Notes: a model not told the origin generated them from the sequence alone. DNA of 64,000 bases from Arcanobacterium_A bovis (GCF_042655305.1 NZ_JBHSLR010000009.1); one strand, 5' to 3'. Positions 26,242 through 36,800 are shown, counted from the stretch's first letter. A program made the numbers and translations.

Positions 26242-28353
26242 TTACGAAAGTGCGCGTTGGAACACCCAAGAAGTGCGTGCAGTGGCAGAGAACGTTTCAC
26301 TAGGTGAAAGCGTTAGATCTGGATGTGCATGCGCGTCAGAAGTCAAAACCAGTTGCCACGGATTTGGGTTGTCTGAACTCGGTAGGGTGAAATCAATATC
26401 GGTATCTGAGGCATTAAAGACGATGATGAAATCGTCGTCGATAATTGGCATGCCGCGCATATCGGGTTCACCGATTTTTTCTCCGTTGAGGAACACCATC
26501 ACTGACCGTGCGTAGGATGTCGACCAGTCAGAATCTTCCATGTAGGAAGCATCATTTCTGAACCACTCGATGTCGCCGTTGGATGAACTTCCACCTCGTG
26601 AAGATTCACCCTTGAAGAAGCGACGACGTCGGAATACCGGATGCTCCTTGCGGAGTTTGATAAGAGCCTGAGTGAAGCGGAAAATATCAGTTTCTTCTTC
26701 ACCAAGATTCCAATTCATCCAAGCGATCTCATTATCTTGGCAGTAGCTGTTGTTATTTCCTTGCTGAGTTCTACCAATTTCATCGCCATGGGAGAGCATT
26801 GGCACACCTTGCGATACAAACAGCGTGGTTAAGAAATTCTTGATTTGCTGCACTCGTAGCGCTTTAATCGTTGGATCGTCCGTTGGACCTTCCGCACCAC
26901 AATTCCATGACCTGTTGTGCGATTCGCCGTCTTGAGAGTTTTCACCGTTCGCTTCATTGTGCTTTTCGTTATAAGACACCAGGTCGCGCATGGTGAACCC
27001 GTCGTGAGCGGTGACGAAGTTGATGGAAGCCATGGGGCGTCGTCCGGAATGTTCATACAGATCGGAGGAACCAGACATTCGCGACGCAAACTCGTCGAGC
27101 GTAGAAGGCTCGCCGCGCCAAAAATCGCGGATTGTGTCGCGATATTTGCCGTTCCACTCCGTCCACAGTGGCGGGAATTCACCCACGTTATAGCCACCCT
27201 CGCCAATATCCCATGGTTCTGCGATGAGTTTGACCTGGGAAATTATTGGGTCTTGCTGAATGATATCGAAGAACGACGAAAGCTTGTCGACGGCGTATAG
27301 CTCACGTGCGAGCGTGGAAGCGAGATCAAAGCGGAAGCCGTCCACGTGCATTTCTGTGATCCAATACCGCAGCGAGTCCATAATTAGCTGCAAGGTGTGT
27401 GGCGACCGCATATTGAGCGAGTTTCCAGTGCCAGTGGTGTCGAAATAATGGGCACGATCATCAGGAACCAAGCGGTAGTAGGCTTCGTTGTCGAGGCCAC
27501 GGAACGACAGGGTAGGGCCGAGGTGGTTTCCTTCTGCAGTGTGGTTGTAGACGACGTCGAGAATTACTTCAATTCCGGCTTCGTGGAAAGCCTTAACCAT
27601 TGATTTGAATTCGTCGACTTGTTCGCCCAATTCTCCGGTGGCGGCATAAGTATTTTGGGGTGCAAAGAAACCGATGGTGTTGTAGCCCCAATAGTTCGAT
27701 AATCCCTTTTCGATCAAGGAAGGATCATTGACGAACTGGTGGACTGGCATTAATTCAACGGCAGTAACACCCAGTTCTTGCAGGTACTTGATCATCGTTG
27801 GGTGCGACATACCCATATATGTTCCGCGCATCTCTTCAGGAATTTCCAAACTCTGTTCGGTCATTCCCTTGACGTGTGCTTCGTAGATGATGGTGTCGTG
27901 GTATTCGTGCTGAGGTGGGCGGTCGTGTCCCCAATCAAAATAAGGGTTGATCACTACCGAGAGCATCGTGTGATGGAGTGAATCAAGTTCTGAACGCTCA
28001 TCACGGTTAGAGAAGCTATAGGAGAAATTAGCTTGATGGTTTTCAACTTGACCTGTGATTGCCTTGGCGTAAGGGTCTAAGAGAATCTTTGATGGGTCAA
28101 AACGCTGGCCATTTTCTGGGTCAAAATCGCCGTGGGCGCGAAATCCATAGCGTTGACCAGGGCGAACGCCTGGAATATAGCAATGCCATACATGGGCATC
28201 AACTTCGCGTAGTTCGATGAGTGTTTCGTTCAGTTCTTCGTCTAAAAGCGCGAGTTCAACTTTTGTGGCGCTCGACGAGAATACAGCGAAATTGGTGCCA
28301 ACGCCGTCATACGTAGCACCAAGCGGGTAAGGGTTTCCTGGCCAAATTTCCAT
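26242..28353 (-). CDS. glgX: Glycogen debranching enzyme (GlgX/TreX)
   Basis: An isoamylase-type GH13 enzyme that cleaves alpha-1,6 branches, feeding linear glucans to TreY. At 703 residues it has an N-terminal CBM48-like domain (PYPLGATYDGVGTNFAVFS), VVYNHTAEG, FRFDLASTL (nucleophile), KLIAEPWDIGEGGY (acid/base) and FVTAHDGFT. First gene of the three-gene trehalose block; ATG start with only a weak AGAG ribosome site. Confidence 0.95.
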   Translation of the reverse strand: MEIWPGNPYPLGATYDGVGTNFAVFSSSATKVELALLDEELNETLIELREVDAHVWHCYIPGVRPGQRYGFRAHGDFDPENGQRFDPSKILLDPYAKAITGQVENHQANFSYSFSNRDERSELDSLHHTMLSVVINPYFDWGHDRPPQHEYHDTIIYEAHVKGMTEQSLEIPEEMRGTYMGMSHPTMIKYLQELGVTAVELMPVHQFVNDPSLIEKGLSNYWGYNTIGFFAPQNTYAATGELGEQVDEFKSMVKAFHEAGIEVILDVVYNHTAEGNHLGPTLSFRGLDNEAYYRLVPDDRAHYFDTTGTGNSLNMRSPHTLQLIMDSLRYWITEMHVDGFRFDLASTLARELYAVDKLSSFFDIIQQDPIISQVKLIAEPWDIGEGGYNVGEFPPLWTEWNGKYRDTIRDFWRGEPSTLDEFASRMSGSSDLYEHSGRRPMASINFVTAHDGFTMRDLVSYNEKHNEANGENSQDGESHNRSWNCGAEGPTDDPTIKALRVQQIKNFLTTLFVSQGVPMLSHGDEIGRTQQGNNNSYCQDNEIAWMNWNLGEEETDIFRFTQALIKLRKEHPVFRRRRFFKGESSRGGSSSNGDIEWFRNDASYMEDSDWSTSYARSVMVFLNGEKIGEPDMRGMPIIDDDFIIVFNASDTDIDFTLPSSDNPNPWQLVLTSDAHAHPDLTLSPSETFSATARTSWVFQRALS

Positions 28354-28481
28354 ACTCTAAGAATCTCATGAAAATGCTACCAACGTGCACACATATCGCG
28401 TTCGGAGGAATACAAGAAAATGTTCGGAGGAATGCAGAACACGAATTGAGAAAACAGAGCTAATAAAGCAAATAAAGTAAG

Positions 28482-28553
28482 TGGGCGATACTGGGTTCGA
28501 ACCAGTGACCTCTTCCGTGTGAAGGAAGCGCGCTACCACTGCGCTAATCGCCC
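28482..28553 (-). tRNA. tRNA-Val (CAC)
   Basis: A complete 72-nt cloverleaf on the minus strand: acceptor GGGCGAT/ATCGCCC, anticodon loop TTCACAC giving CAC, T-arm GGTTCGAACCC. CCA is not encoded. It differs from the tRNA-Val(GAC) 415 bp away at only two positions. Confidence 0.95.
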
Positions 28554-28760
28554 GATCATCGTAACCATTGGTTTTATGATTGCGTAACAAATGGTATCGA
28601 GAAGGTGTGCAATAAGCAAACATGAACATGGTGGTGCAGGTCATGTTTTTGTGATTGGACATGTGGGGTGAAAGTTCGTTATATTTATCTGCGTCGCCAA
28701 AACGACGGAAACCGAATCGGTGAGTATTTGCCGAGATGGGAATCGTCTGGAAGCGAGAAT

Positions 28761-28833
28761 GCGGATGTAGCTCAGTTGGTAGAGCACAACCTTGCCAAGG
28801 TTGGGGTCGCGGGTCCGAGTCCCGTCATCCGCT
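28761..28833 (+). tRNA. tRNA-Gly (GCC)
   Basis: A 73-nt cloverleaf: acceptor GCGGATG/CATCCGC, anticodon loop TTGCCAA in a CAACC/GGTTG stem, T-arm GGGTCCGAGTCCC. First of three tRNA genes on the plus strand. Confidence 0.95.
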
Positions 28834-28865
28834 CGATGGCCAAGCAGATAACTGCTCAACCACAT

Positions 28866-28936
28866 GGTGGGTTGGCCGAGAGGCGAGGCAGCGGCCTGCA
28901 AAGCCGTATACACGGGTTCGAATCCCGTACCCACCT
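28866..28936 (+). tRNA. tRNA-Cys (GCA)
   Basis: A 71-nt cloverleaf: acceptor GGTGGGT/ACCCACC with U73 as expected for Cys, anticodon loop CTGCAAA, T-arm GGGTTCGAATCCC. Lies 32 bp after tRNA-Gly, probably in the same transcript. Confidence 0.95.
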
Positions 28937-28967
28937 CACTTACCTGGTGAATATTCACTCAGCATCT

Positions 28968-29039
28968 GGGCGATTGGCGCAGTGGTAGCGCGCTTCCTTG
29001 ACACGGAAGAGGTCACTGGTTCGAACCCAGTATCGCCCA
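28968..29039 (+). tRNA. tRNA-Val (GAC)
   Basis: A 72-nt cloverleaf: acceptor GGGCGAT/ATCGCCC, anticodon loop TTGACAC giving GAC. Last gene of the Gly-Cys-Val set and an inverted near-copy of the Val(CAC) gene. Confidence 0.95.
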
Positions 29040-29158
29040 CTCATTTGTTTCTGGTCATTTCTTCTTGGCGAAGTTAGCATAGTTAATTTCTTTTGCGATA
29101 AAGCCACTTTTCTTGATGTTAATCCCTTGTGGTTGATGCTTTTCGTTCTTTGTTCGTA

Positions 29159-29196
29159 GCATAGGGAGCAGGTCGAGCTTGACCTGCTCCCTATGC
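29159..29196. terminator. Strong hairpin between the tRNA cluster and the WXG100 gene
   Basis: A perfect 16-bp stem (29159-29174 with 29181-29196) and a six-base loop, lying between the end of the plus-strand tRNA genes and the end of the minus-strand WXG100-like gene. It has no U-tract but could stop transcription from both sides. Confidence 0.65.
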
Positions 29197-29235
29197 TCGT
29201 GTGAATTTCAGTATTGCGCTTCAAATAGATTATGT

Positions 29236-29517
29236 TTAGGCTCCACCGCCGGCAGTGAAGATGTTGGTAGAGATTTGCTGCAACTGTCCACGCAATTCTT
29301 CTAGTTCAGACTTGGCTTTTTCTAGTGCTTGGCGAGTTTCGGGCCAAGTCTGGTCGCGGAAGCGCTGTGCTAATGGTCCGTCCCAAACGTTCGGGTCTGA
29401 TAGTGTTCGTCCTTGCGCGTCTAGTTGGCTGATTTGGTCAGTAAGTCCACCATTGATTATTGCTTGAATTTGGCTAATTGCAGATTTTGCTGCCTCTGTT
29501 GAGAGCACTCGCGACAT
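29236..29517 (-). CDS. WXG100-like (ESAT-6-type) small protein
   Basis: A 93-residue all-helical protein. Two predicted helices flank the turn DPNVWDGPLAQRF, whose W-D-G fits the WXG motif; helix two is a Glu/Leu heptad-rich segment ending in a flexible Gly-Gly-Gly-Ala tail. The size and motif fit secreted WXG100 partners that form helical hairpin dimers. The ATG at 29517 is chosen over an upstream in-frame codon because GGAAGG lies about seven bases before it. It is transcribed divergently from the EssC/EccC-type ATPase operon, so it is a likely substrate or co-secretion partner; no second WXG100 gene is adjacent. Confidence 0.8.
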   Translation of the reverse strand: MSRVLSTEAAKSAISQIQAIINGGLTDQISQLDAQGRTLSDPNVWDGPLAQRFRDQTWPETRQALEKAKSELEELRGQLQQISTNIFTAGGGA

Positions 29518-29751
29518 TGTGTTGCCTTCCGTCAAAGTTGTGACTAATACAGGCACAAGCTAACACTGCTCATCGTAGAAAGAAAGTACTTCGGGCAATC
29601 GTCTCAGTATCTGAATAATTGAAACTTAAATTATGGTAGATATTTCATTTTGTGTGGATTGTTGTGCTATTACTGAACTTGGTATTTCAATTTTCTCCTT
29701 GTCGACCTATCTTGTGTTGGTCGGCGTATATTGGTCGAAATTAGGTGTGCG

Positions 29752-32508
29752 ATGAAGAGAAGTTTGGCGAAACGAGCAGCTTGTTGGCTTGCAGTATGTA
29801 TCGCGATGATGGTGTTGTATTCATATGCTTTCACTGTTAGCGCCTTTGCGTTAAATAAGGATTCAGATGCCAAACAACCTATGCAAGTTACTACTTTGCA
29901 AGTAGATAGTGCAGGAACTATTTCGCATATTCAGCGGCTTAAGTCTACGAATGATGGATCGGCCAAAGTGGTTGAGCGGATTGAAGAATCTCAAGTGGTT
30001 GAAGATCTTCCAGTGCGAATCATTACAAGTTACTCTTCTAAAGCATCAAGTGGAACGCACCTATCAAAAATTGATGGGAATGATGGCACAACTAGGTTTG
30101 ATATCGATATTCAGAATATTACCGCTAAACCTCAGGCAATATCCTATGATTCGAATGCTCGTAACCAGTCAGTAACTGAATTGGTGTCATTGCCGTTAAC
30201 TGCAATTGCATCTGTGCGCCTAAAAGGGGTAAGCCCTAGTAGCGTTGTTATAGCCGATAAAGGCGCAGGTGCTTCTCCAATGTCTGGTGTTACGAATGGT
30301 GTTGTTTCTGTTGATAAAGAAGGCAATACCATTGTTCAATGGGCAGCTGTTTTAGCGCCCCCAGTATTGTCAGGCGAAGCAGTATTTAGCTTGGTGCTTG
30401 ACGGTCAAGACGTAAAAGTACCTCAGTTTGATGTTGCGATCCAGCCTGGTTTTACAGGCGAGTTGACACAAGCCTCTGATTCAACGTCCGAAACTCTTGT
30501 GTCTAAAACCATCGAGACGCTTTCTCAAGTTGGGACGGTACTCGGTGAATCTGGTAAAGCATTGAGTGATGCGAGACTGATGCTTGCTGAGTCGGCAAAT
30601 AATATAGGCCATCAAACTATTTCAGATCTAAATGAATCTAGCCGACGTATTGTTTCATCAGGAAAAACTTTGTCAGTGTCATTGATTTCATTAGAACAGT
30701 CGCTGTCTTCTCAATTGCATTCGACGGGCAATACCGTGTTAGGCGAGCTCCAAAATACGACAAATCAGATGATTGATCTATTAGGTGATCCAAAACAGCC
30801 CATCCCACATGTTTCTGTTGCATCTGATACCTGCAAAATGGAAATAGATCCTTCTGAAGATCAAAAACTTTCGTCAACGCACAGTGTTCTTGGTGTGATT
30901 GCTAATCTTGCGGCTCGCCTTGATGCCTACGCAAATGTAAGTGACTCTTGTAAGGAAAATATTCGGCTGGAGATAAATAGTTTACTTGGGCCAATTAATC
31001 CGACAGAGAATGAATGTAAAACAGACAGTGTTTCCTTAACTTGTAATATTAGGCATGGTGCGGAAACGTTTGACGCCGCAATCAAATCAAATCTTGCTGA
31101 TAGTATGCGTGCGGTAAGTGTAATCTCTGCGGATCCGACCGCAAGTGCTGTAACGAAAATGGAACAGCTCACCGCAGATATCGAATTGCTGAAACAACGT
31201 GAAGCTGAACTTTCTGTGAGTTTGAAGTCTGACACGATTGATTCGGCTACACAGAGTTTACAGAACTCCCTAAATTCGATAAAAAACTCCCTGTCGGTAG
31301 TGAAGAATCAGATATCTATTGTTGAACAGACACTCAATACTGAAGCAAACGACAATGCCAGTCAAGAAAATCAAATTCAAGCGTTGAAGAAAACTATCTG
31401 TATCGAATCAGGTCAGACTATCGAAAGTGCGACAGGAACAGTTAAAAATCCCGCATCAATTTCTCAAACAGTTGCTGAATCGATGCTAAGAATTTTGTCT
31501 GAAACAAGGTGTCCTAGCATTGATACTGCAACGGATGGGGCTCGGTATATTACAACTGCTTCTTCATCTATTGAGGGCTATGCATCTAAGCAAAAAACTG
31601 CGGTTGAAGATTTGCAAAAACTTCTAGGAGTGAATGGCGAGTCCTTGTCTGTGAAAGAGAATCTTGAAAAAATCACGACTAGTTTGAATAGCGCCCAACA
31701 AAATCTGGATTCGCTTCAGCAGGCGCATGGAACAAATAGTGCCGATGTATGGATGCATATAAGTGCATTAAACAACTCAATTACTGCGATTTCAACGCTT
31801 GAAGCCGATGTCGCGAAGCAAGTTGTTGACATCAATAACCGCCGTGAAGGATTGAAGGCTGACTTGGAACAAATTTTGTCAGCTGGAAGTGCTGGACTAG
31901 ACCAAGCTAACAAAACCCAAATGGATCAATCTGTCAATGCGATAAATGGAACTCGCGAGGACGTGATCTCAATGAACAGCGGAATGATCGACGGGCTAAG
32001 TTCCGATCTCAGAAGAACCGCTCAAAAGGTATATGGAGATGGGCTCGCCGCCGTAAACGGAGTTGCGGGTGGAATTAAACGACTAAATGATGGGCTTGGG
32101 TCGACTACCATTGACAAGTTGTCAAAGTCTAGCCAAGTAATGAGTGGGATGCTTGGTGACGCTGTCCGGGATTCAGATGGTGCATATCAACTTCTGTCCC
32201 AAGATATTTTGCGAGTGCTTGCAGATATCGGCACTAATGCGTCTAATGGTGGTGGACTACTAGGTGTTATCGCTGCTTCCGACGGGCAATTAGGTGTTAC
32301 GGATGTCAAGCTTTCAACTTCCACCTCTGCCATGTCCAGTTTTGAAAACTTACAGCGTGCTCAATTGGATCAATACTTCATGCGACAGGCACAGTTACGT
32401 GCTGCTCTTGCCAGGTTAGAGAACCAAAATTCGGGTGCTCAATCGCAACAGCATAGCGTGTCAAAAGGTATTTATTCGTTCGAGATCGGTAGCGACGGTT
32501 CGAAATGA
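29752..32508 (+). CDS. Exported coiled-coil protein of the type VII-like locus
   Basis: I do not recognise a named family. At 918 residues it starts with a basic N terminus and a hydrophobic stretch ending at about AFA (residues 9-34; signal peptide or anchor). A beta-rich domain of about 190 residues follows, ending near QPGFTG. The remaining ~650 residues are Ser/Leu/Gln-rich heptad helices with scattered cysteine pairs (for example SDTCKME and DSCKEN). The layout recalls the long extracellular coiled coil of EsaA/YueB of Firmicutes type VII systems, but no C-terminal membrane helices are present. ATG at 29752 is preferred to a TTG at 29731. First gene of the operon. Confidence 0.75.
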   Translation: MKRSLAKRAACWLAVCIAMMVLYSYAFTVSAFALNKDSDAKQPMQVTTLQVDSAGTISHIQRLKSTNDGSAKVVERIEESQVVEDLPVRIITSYSSKASSGTHLSKIDGNDGTTRFDIDIQNITAKPQAISYDSNARNQSVTELVSLPLTAIASVRLKGVSPSSVVIADKGAGASPMSGVTNGVVSVDKEGNTIVQWAAVLAPPVLSGEAVFSLVLDGQDVKVPQFDVAIQPGFTGELTQASDSTSETLVSKTIETLSQVGTVLGESGKALSDARLMLAESANNIGHQTISDLNESSRRIVSSGKTLSVSLISLEQSLSSQLHSTGNTVLGELQNTTNQMIDLLGDPKQPIPHVSVASDTCKMEIDPSEDQKLSSTHSVLGVIANLAARLDAYANVSDSCKENIRLEINSLLGPINPTENECKTDSVSLTCNIRHGAETFDAAIKSNLADSMRAVSVISADPTASAVTKMEQLTADIELLKQREAELSVSLKSDTIDSATQSLQNSLNSIKNSLSVVKNQISIVEQTLNTEANDNASQENQIQALKKTICIESGQTIESATGTVKNPASISQTVAESMLRILSETRCPSIDTATDGARYITTASSSIEGYASKQKTAVEDLQKLLGVNGESLSVKENLEKITTSLNSAQQNLDSLQQAHGTNSADVWMHISALNNSITAISTLEADVAKQVVDINNRREGLKADLEQILSAGSAGLDQANKTQMDQSVNAINGTREDVISMNSGMIDGLSSDLRRTAQKVYGDGLAAVNGVAGGIKRLNDGLGSTTIDKLSKSSQVMSGMLGDAVRDSDGAYQLLSQDILRVLADIGTNASNGGGLLGVIAASDGQLGVTDVKLSTSTSAMSSFENLQRAQLDQYFMRQAQLRAALARLENQNSGAQSQQHSVSKGIYSFEIGSDGSK

Positions 32509-32553
32509 TGATGAGTGTCCGAATGGGTTCGAGGGAAGATCTGGGATAAGCAA

Positions 32554-33795
32554 ATGAATACAATTGCAACTAAAAGATCAAATATGCAAGCAATCATCGC
32601 ATTCGTTGTAATGTTTGTTGTGATTGGAATCGGGCTTGTTGCTCCACAGTATCTTGCTTCGAATCATGAAAATGCACCTTTGGTTCCGCCGTTAGAGATT
32701 GAAGCGAACGCTAAAGACGACAATCTTTTGGTTGGTATCGTGGTGTCATACACAGATAATCCAGACGAAGGGGCTGGTTGGAGTATTGCCGGCGAAGGCG
32801 CTTCCGTGGCTCTCTGGCGACTCAAGCAAGGTGATTCGAATGTTTCAGCGCGCGTGATATCTGATAACGGTAATGAAGTGGGTGCACGCTCCGCCGTCGC
32901 TACACTTAAACAAGATAAAGCGGCAGCAATTATTGCACTTACCACCGGCTCTCACACAAAAATACTTGCTTCTGAAGCGGCAGCGGCTGGCATCCCGGTG
33001 ATATTTCCTTATGAAAAATCTTCACAGCCGGCAAGCAATGCGTGGTATTTTCGCAAGAATGAACCGGATTTCCGATCGATGTCTAGTGAATTATCGCATC
33101 AATTAAAATGTGCTCAACCAGTAGTTATTGAGGGTGATGGGCGAGTTAATGCACCTAAAACGGGTGAAGTTACTGTGCTTCCAGGGCAAGAGAGCGCTGC
33201 TGTGGCAGAAGTTATTAGATTACATTCTCAACAACAAGCTGATTGTTTGTTCCTAGATGTGAATGCTAAAAGCGCCGCAGAAATTATTAAGCAAACGCGT
33301 GCGAACAATATAGATTTTCCAATAGTTGGAAGTTTCGATTTGCTAAACCCACTATTTCAGCAATCTCTCGGGAGTAATATTCGTTCCATTGGTGCCGTTT
33401 ATTCCATAGGTACAGAATCTACTAACGTTATGGCAATGAAAAATGACTCTGTAGGTGCAAGAGCGGGAATTTTCAATCATGCTGTGCGATTGATGAAAGA
33501 TAATAAGTCCCTTCGTTCGTTTGATACTAGCAAGCCCTTTGCCGAAGTGTCCGGTTTCGCCGATTCGTGGAGTCACGATGCAATACTGGCTGCTGTGGGT
33601 CTCAATCGCGCTGATGAATTATCGACTGTGAATTTCAAGCAACGTGCGATGGAGTTTGATTCTGCGGGTCTACCGTTCATTAATGAATCGTTGTTTAACT
33701 CAGCTGGGAACAATTCAACGCCGAGATTGTTGCAAGCGACAGTTATTGATGGGCGTCTGTCATGGTTTTATACGGGCTCACATGCCACAAAGTGA
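32554..33795 (+). CDS. Membrane-tethered type I periplasmic-binding-fold protein
   Basis: A 413-residue protein with one N-terminal transmembrane helix (about residues 13-33) and an extracellular two-lobed domain resembling branched-chain amino-acid ABC-transporter binding proteins: LLVGIVVSYTD, then alternating strand/helix units such as AAAIIALTTGSHTKIL and GIPVIFPYEKS. No ABC permease or ATPase gene is nearby, so a sensor or scaffold role in the secretion locus is more likely than nutrient uptake. The ATG at 32554 follows GGGATAAG; a GTG at 32515 is the alternative. No lipobox cysteine is visible. Confidence 0.78.
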   Translation: MNTIATKRSNMQAIIAFVVMFVVIGIGLVAPQYLASNHENAPLVPPLEIEANAKDDNLLVGIVVSYTDNPDEGAGWSIAGEGASVALWRLKQGDSNVSARVISDNGNEVGARSAVATLKQDKAAAIIALTTGSHTKILASEAAAAGIPVIFPYEKSSQPASNAWYFRKNEPDFRSMSSELSHQLKCAQPVVIEGDGRVNAPKTGEVTVLPGQESAAVAEVIRLHSQQQADCLFLDVNAKSAAEIIKQTRANNIDFPIVGSFDLLNPLFQQSLGSNIRSIGAVYSIGTESTNVMAMKNDSVGARAGIFNHAVRLMKDNKSLRSFDTSKPFAEVSGFADSWSHDAILAAVGLNRADELSTVNFKQRAMEFDSAGLPFINESLFNSAGNNSTPRLLQATVIDGRLSWFYTGSHATK

Positions 33796-33827
33796 ATTCT
33801 GGAAACGCCTGGTAGAACGAGATAATT

Positions 33828-36800
33828 ATGAGAGTAGTCATTAGCCAAGCAGGAGCAAGAAAGACATTTGATCTTGCTAACACGTGTGAGAGCACAACGT
33901 TAGGAGAAGTTATTGATAATGCTGGCCTTGATCTTCGAGCGTGGAATGAATTCTGGGTTGACGACAGTTGCTGCGAGTCTGATACACCAATTACATCTAT
34001 TCCATTGCTTGATGGATCAACTATCTCGGATGTGCGACTACACCAAGCTCCTTCACATAATTCGTGGACTTTGGTAGTTACGAGTGGAACGCAAACTACT
34101 GAGCGCTATGAGTTATCACCAAATGAAGTATTTCGAATTGGCCGAAGTCCCGATGTTGACCTTACCTTGGTATCTCCCTCTGTTTCATGGTCTCACTGCT
34201 ACGTAACTGTTGAGCAAGAAGGATTGAGATTCAGAGACGACAATTCTTCTAACGGTACGTATGTTGACGGGGTAAAGGTTGATGACGACGGTGGCATTGT
34301 TGCCACGGATCAGTCAGTTATCACTATTGGCGGAACATGTCTACGTGTTCAACACGGAGAGAATACGGATATCGTTCACTATCTTCGGTCAAAAAAGATC
34401 CAAGACGGCGTGTCGACGATTCCATTCAACCGTCCACCGCGGACTGTAGTAACGCACGAACGAATAGAGCTAGAATTACCTGTGCGTAATGAAGCGCCGA
34501 AGGCTAATCGTTTCTCATGGATATCGGTGCTCGCGCCACTAGTGATGGCGGCCGGCATGGTAGTTGTGATGGGGTCAGTTCGTTATGCTTTAGTCGCGTT
34601 ACTTTCACCGGTAATGGCGGTTGCATCATGGTGGGAACAAAAACGACGCGCAAATGCAGGTGCCTCGTCCGAGGAAGATCGTTTTGAAAAGTCAATTGCA
34701 GACTTTGCTTCGGAAGTACAAGATCAGGTAATGCTGGAACGGCAATATTTGCGTTCGCGTATTCCTGATCCAGCGAAATGTATGGATAACTGTACCTTAC
34801 CCACTGTTAACCTTTGGGAAAGGCGTACTAATTCGGAAGATTATTGGTCTGCGCATTTAGGAACGGCAGATATTGCCTACGATGTTCCTATCTCTCGAAC
34901 AAGCTCGCGATCGAAAATTGACGAGAACGTTCAGGACGTCATTGATCGTTCAAAAATACAAGCTGCGCCAGTAGAAGTGGACTTTAAGGCAGGAGTTGTT
35001 GGAATATGGGGGAATCGTGAGCAGTGTTTGGCAATTGCACGATCGCTACTCTGTCAACAGGTGTCTCATTGTGGACCAGCAGATATGAGCTTAGGCGTTT
35101 TTACATCTAAAGCTCATTCTGATCTCTGGCGATGGACTGCGTGGTTGCCTCATCTCCGCCAGCCGGGCACGAACCCCAACAATATCTGGCTTGGTCTTGA
35201 AACAACGAAGAGTCAGGAACTATTACGATCTTTGCGAGACATGCTGGAAGGTATGTCCGTTCCCAGCCTGATGCTCGTCATCGATGCCCAAGAACTTACT
35301 GAAGGGCGTGACTGTCCGGCACGAGATATTTTCACGGCTGAAATGGAACGAGGTATTTCATCTAAGAAACAAAAGATGATTACAGGGATCGTGATTGCTG
35401 ATAGTGCTGAACAACTGCCATCGGTTTGTGCAACTGTGATTAATGCGCAATCTGACTCGGAGGCCACCTTAGTAGTCCCAGCTCAGTCTAAAGTTGTTAA
35501 CAGTATTATCTGTGGTGAAATTACGATTGACGTGGCACATCGCTGGGCACAATCGATCGCTCGCTTTGACGATCCAGAAGCGAAAAATGTTGGCTCGACC
35601 CTCCCTACGTTGACTCACTTGCTTCCATTATTGGGATTGCAGGAACGGCTCGATGCAAATTCAATTCTTGAGAAGTGGAGAAGAAAAACTTCTTATCGAA
35701 CTCCCATCGGTATGAGTCAAGATGGAATATATTGGCTAGATCTGGTGCGTGATGGGCCACACGGACTTGTTGGCGGCACAACTGGCTCAGGTAAGAGCGA
35801 ATTTTTACGTTCATTAGTTGCTGGTTTAGCTGCGCAGGTGGATCCCGAACATTTGACTTTTATTCTGATCGATTTCAAAGGCGGTGCTGCTTTTGCTCGT
35901 TGCGATGAACTTCCGCATACTATTGGAACTATTTCTAATTTGGATGCACAGCTGGCAAATCGTGCTCTGCGGGCCTTAGAAGCAGAAATTGTTTATAGGC
36001 AGCGAAAATTTGCTGAAGCAGGTAACGGTATTGATAATTTAGATGCCTACCTTGGCACGAATCCCTCAGAGCCAATGCCTCGTCTTTTGCTTGTTGTGGA
36101 CGAATTCGCACAGTTGGCTAAAGAGTTTCCTGACGTGCTTTCCTCGCTCGTTTCGATCGCGGCCGTTGGACGTACTTTGGGTATCCACATGATACTCGCG
36201 ACTCAACGTCCTGCTGGTGTCGTTAACGATGATATTCTTGCTAACACAAATATGAGAGTTGCTTTGCGCGTGCAGAGTAAAGAAGACTCAAGCGGTGTCA
36301 TATCCGTTCCCTACGCTGCTTCAATTGGTCGTGATCAGCGCGGGCGTGCATTCGTCAAATTAGGTGAAGAGGAAATCACTCCGATTCAAACTGCTTTAGT
36401 CACGGGTTATTCGACGACTAGCCGAAGCGCTGAACTCATTGTTCACGAAGCAGAACTTGGTACAGCACCAAAAATACAGATGTCAGTAGTTCGAGATAGC
36501 GATGAGCCGAGCGACTTGGATCGGCTCATAAAAGCAATTGTTGCGGCGAATGACGAAGCTGGCTTTGCTCCGGCGCGCAAAGTCTGGCCGGATCCGCTTA
36601 AAGAGGTAATTCCTTTAGTGCTTGATTTAAAGGATGATACAATCGAGATTCCTAAGGTTGCCCCAGAATCTGGTTCTGTAATTTTTGTTAGCTTGAGTGA
36701 CGATCCCACAAATCAGCGGCAATACCAATCTGGCTGGGATTTGAACCGAGGAAATCTCATTCTCGCAGGTATCCCAGGGTCTGGCACCACGTCGTCCTTG

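Noticed and set aside
28366..29077. Open frames across the tRNA cluster
   Set aside because: They are read through tRNA genes on either strand and contain tRNA-derived sequence; no ribosome sites or codon bias support them.
32554..33795. Amino-acid ABC transporter binding protein
   Set aside because: No permease or ATPase gene is adjacent, and the anchor is a transmembrane helix rather than a lipobox.
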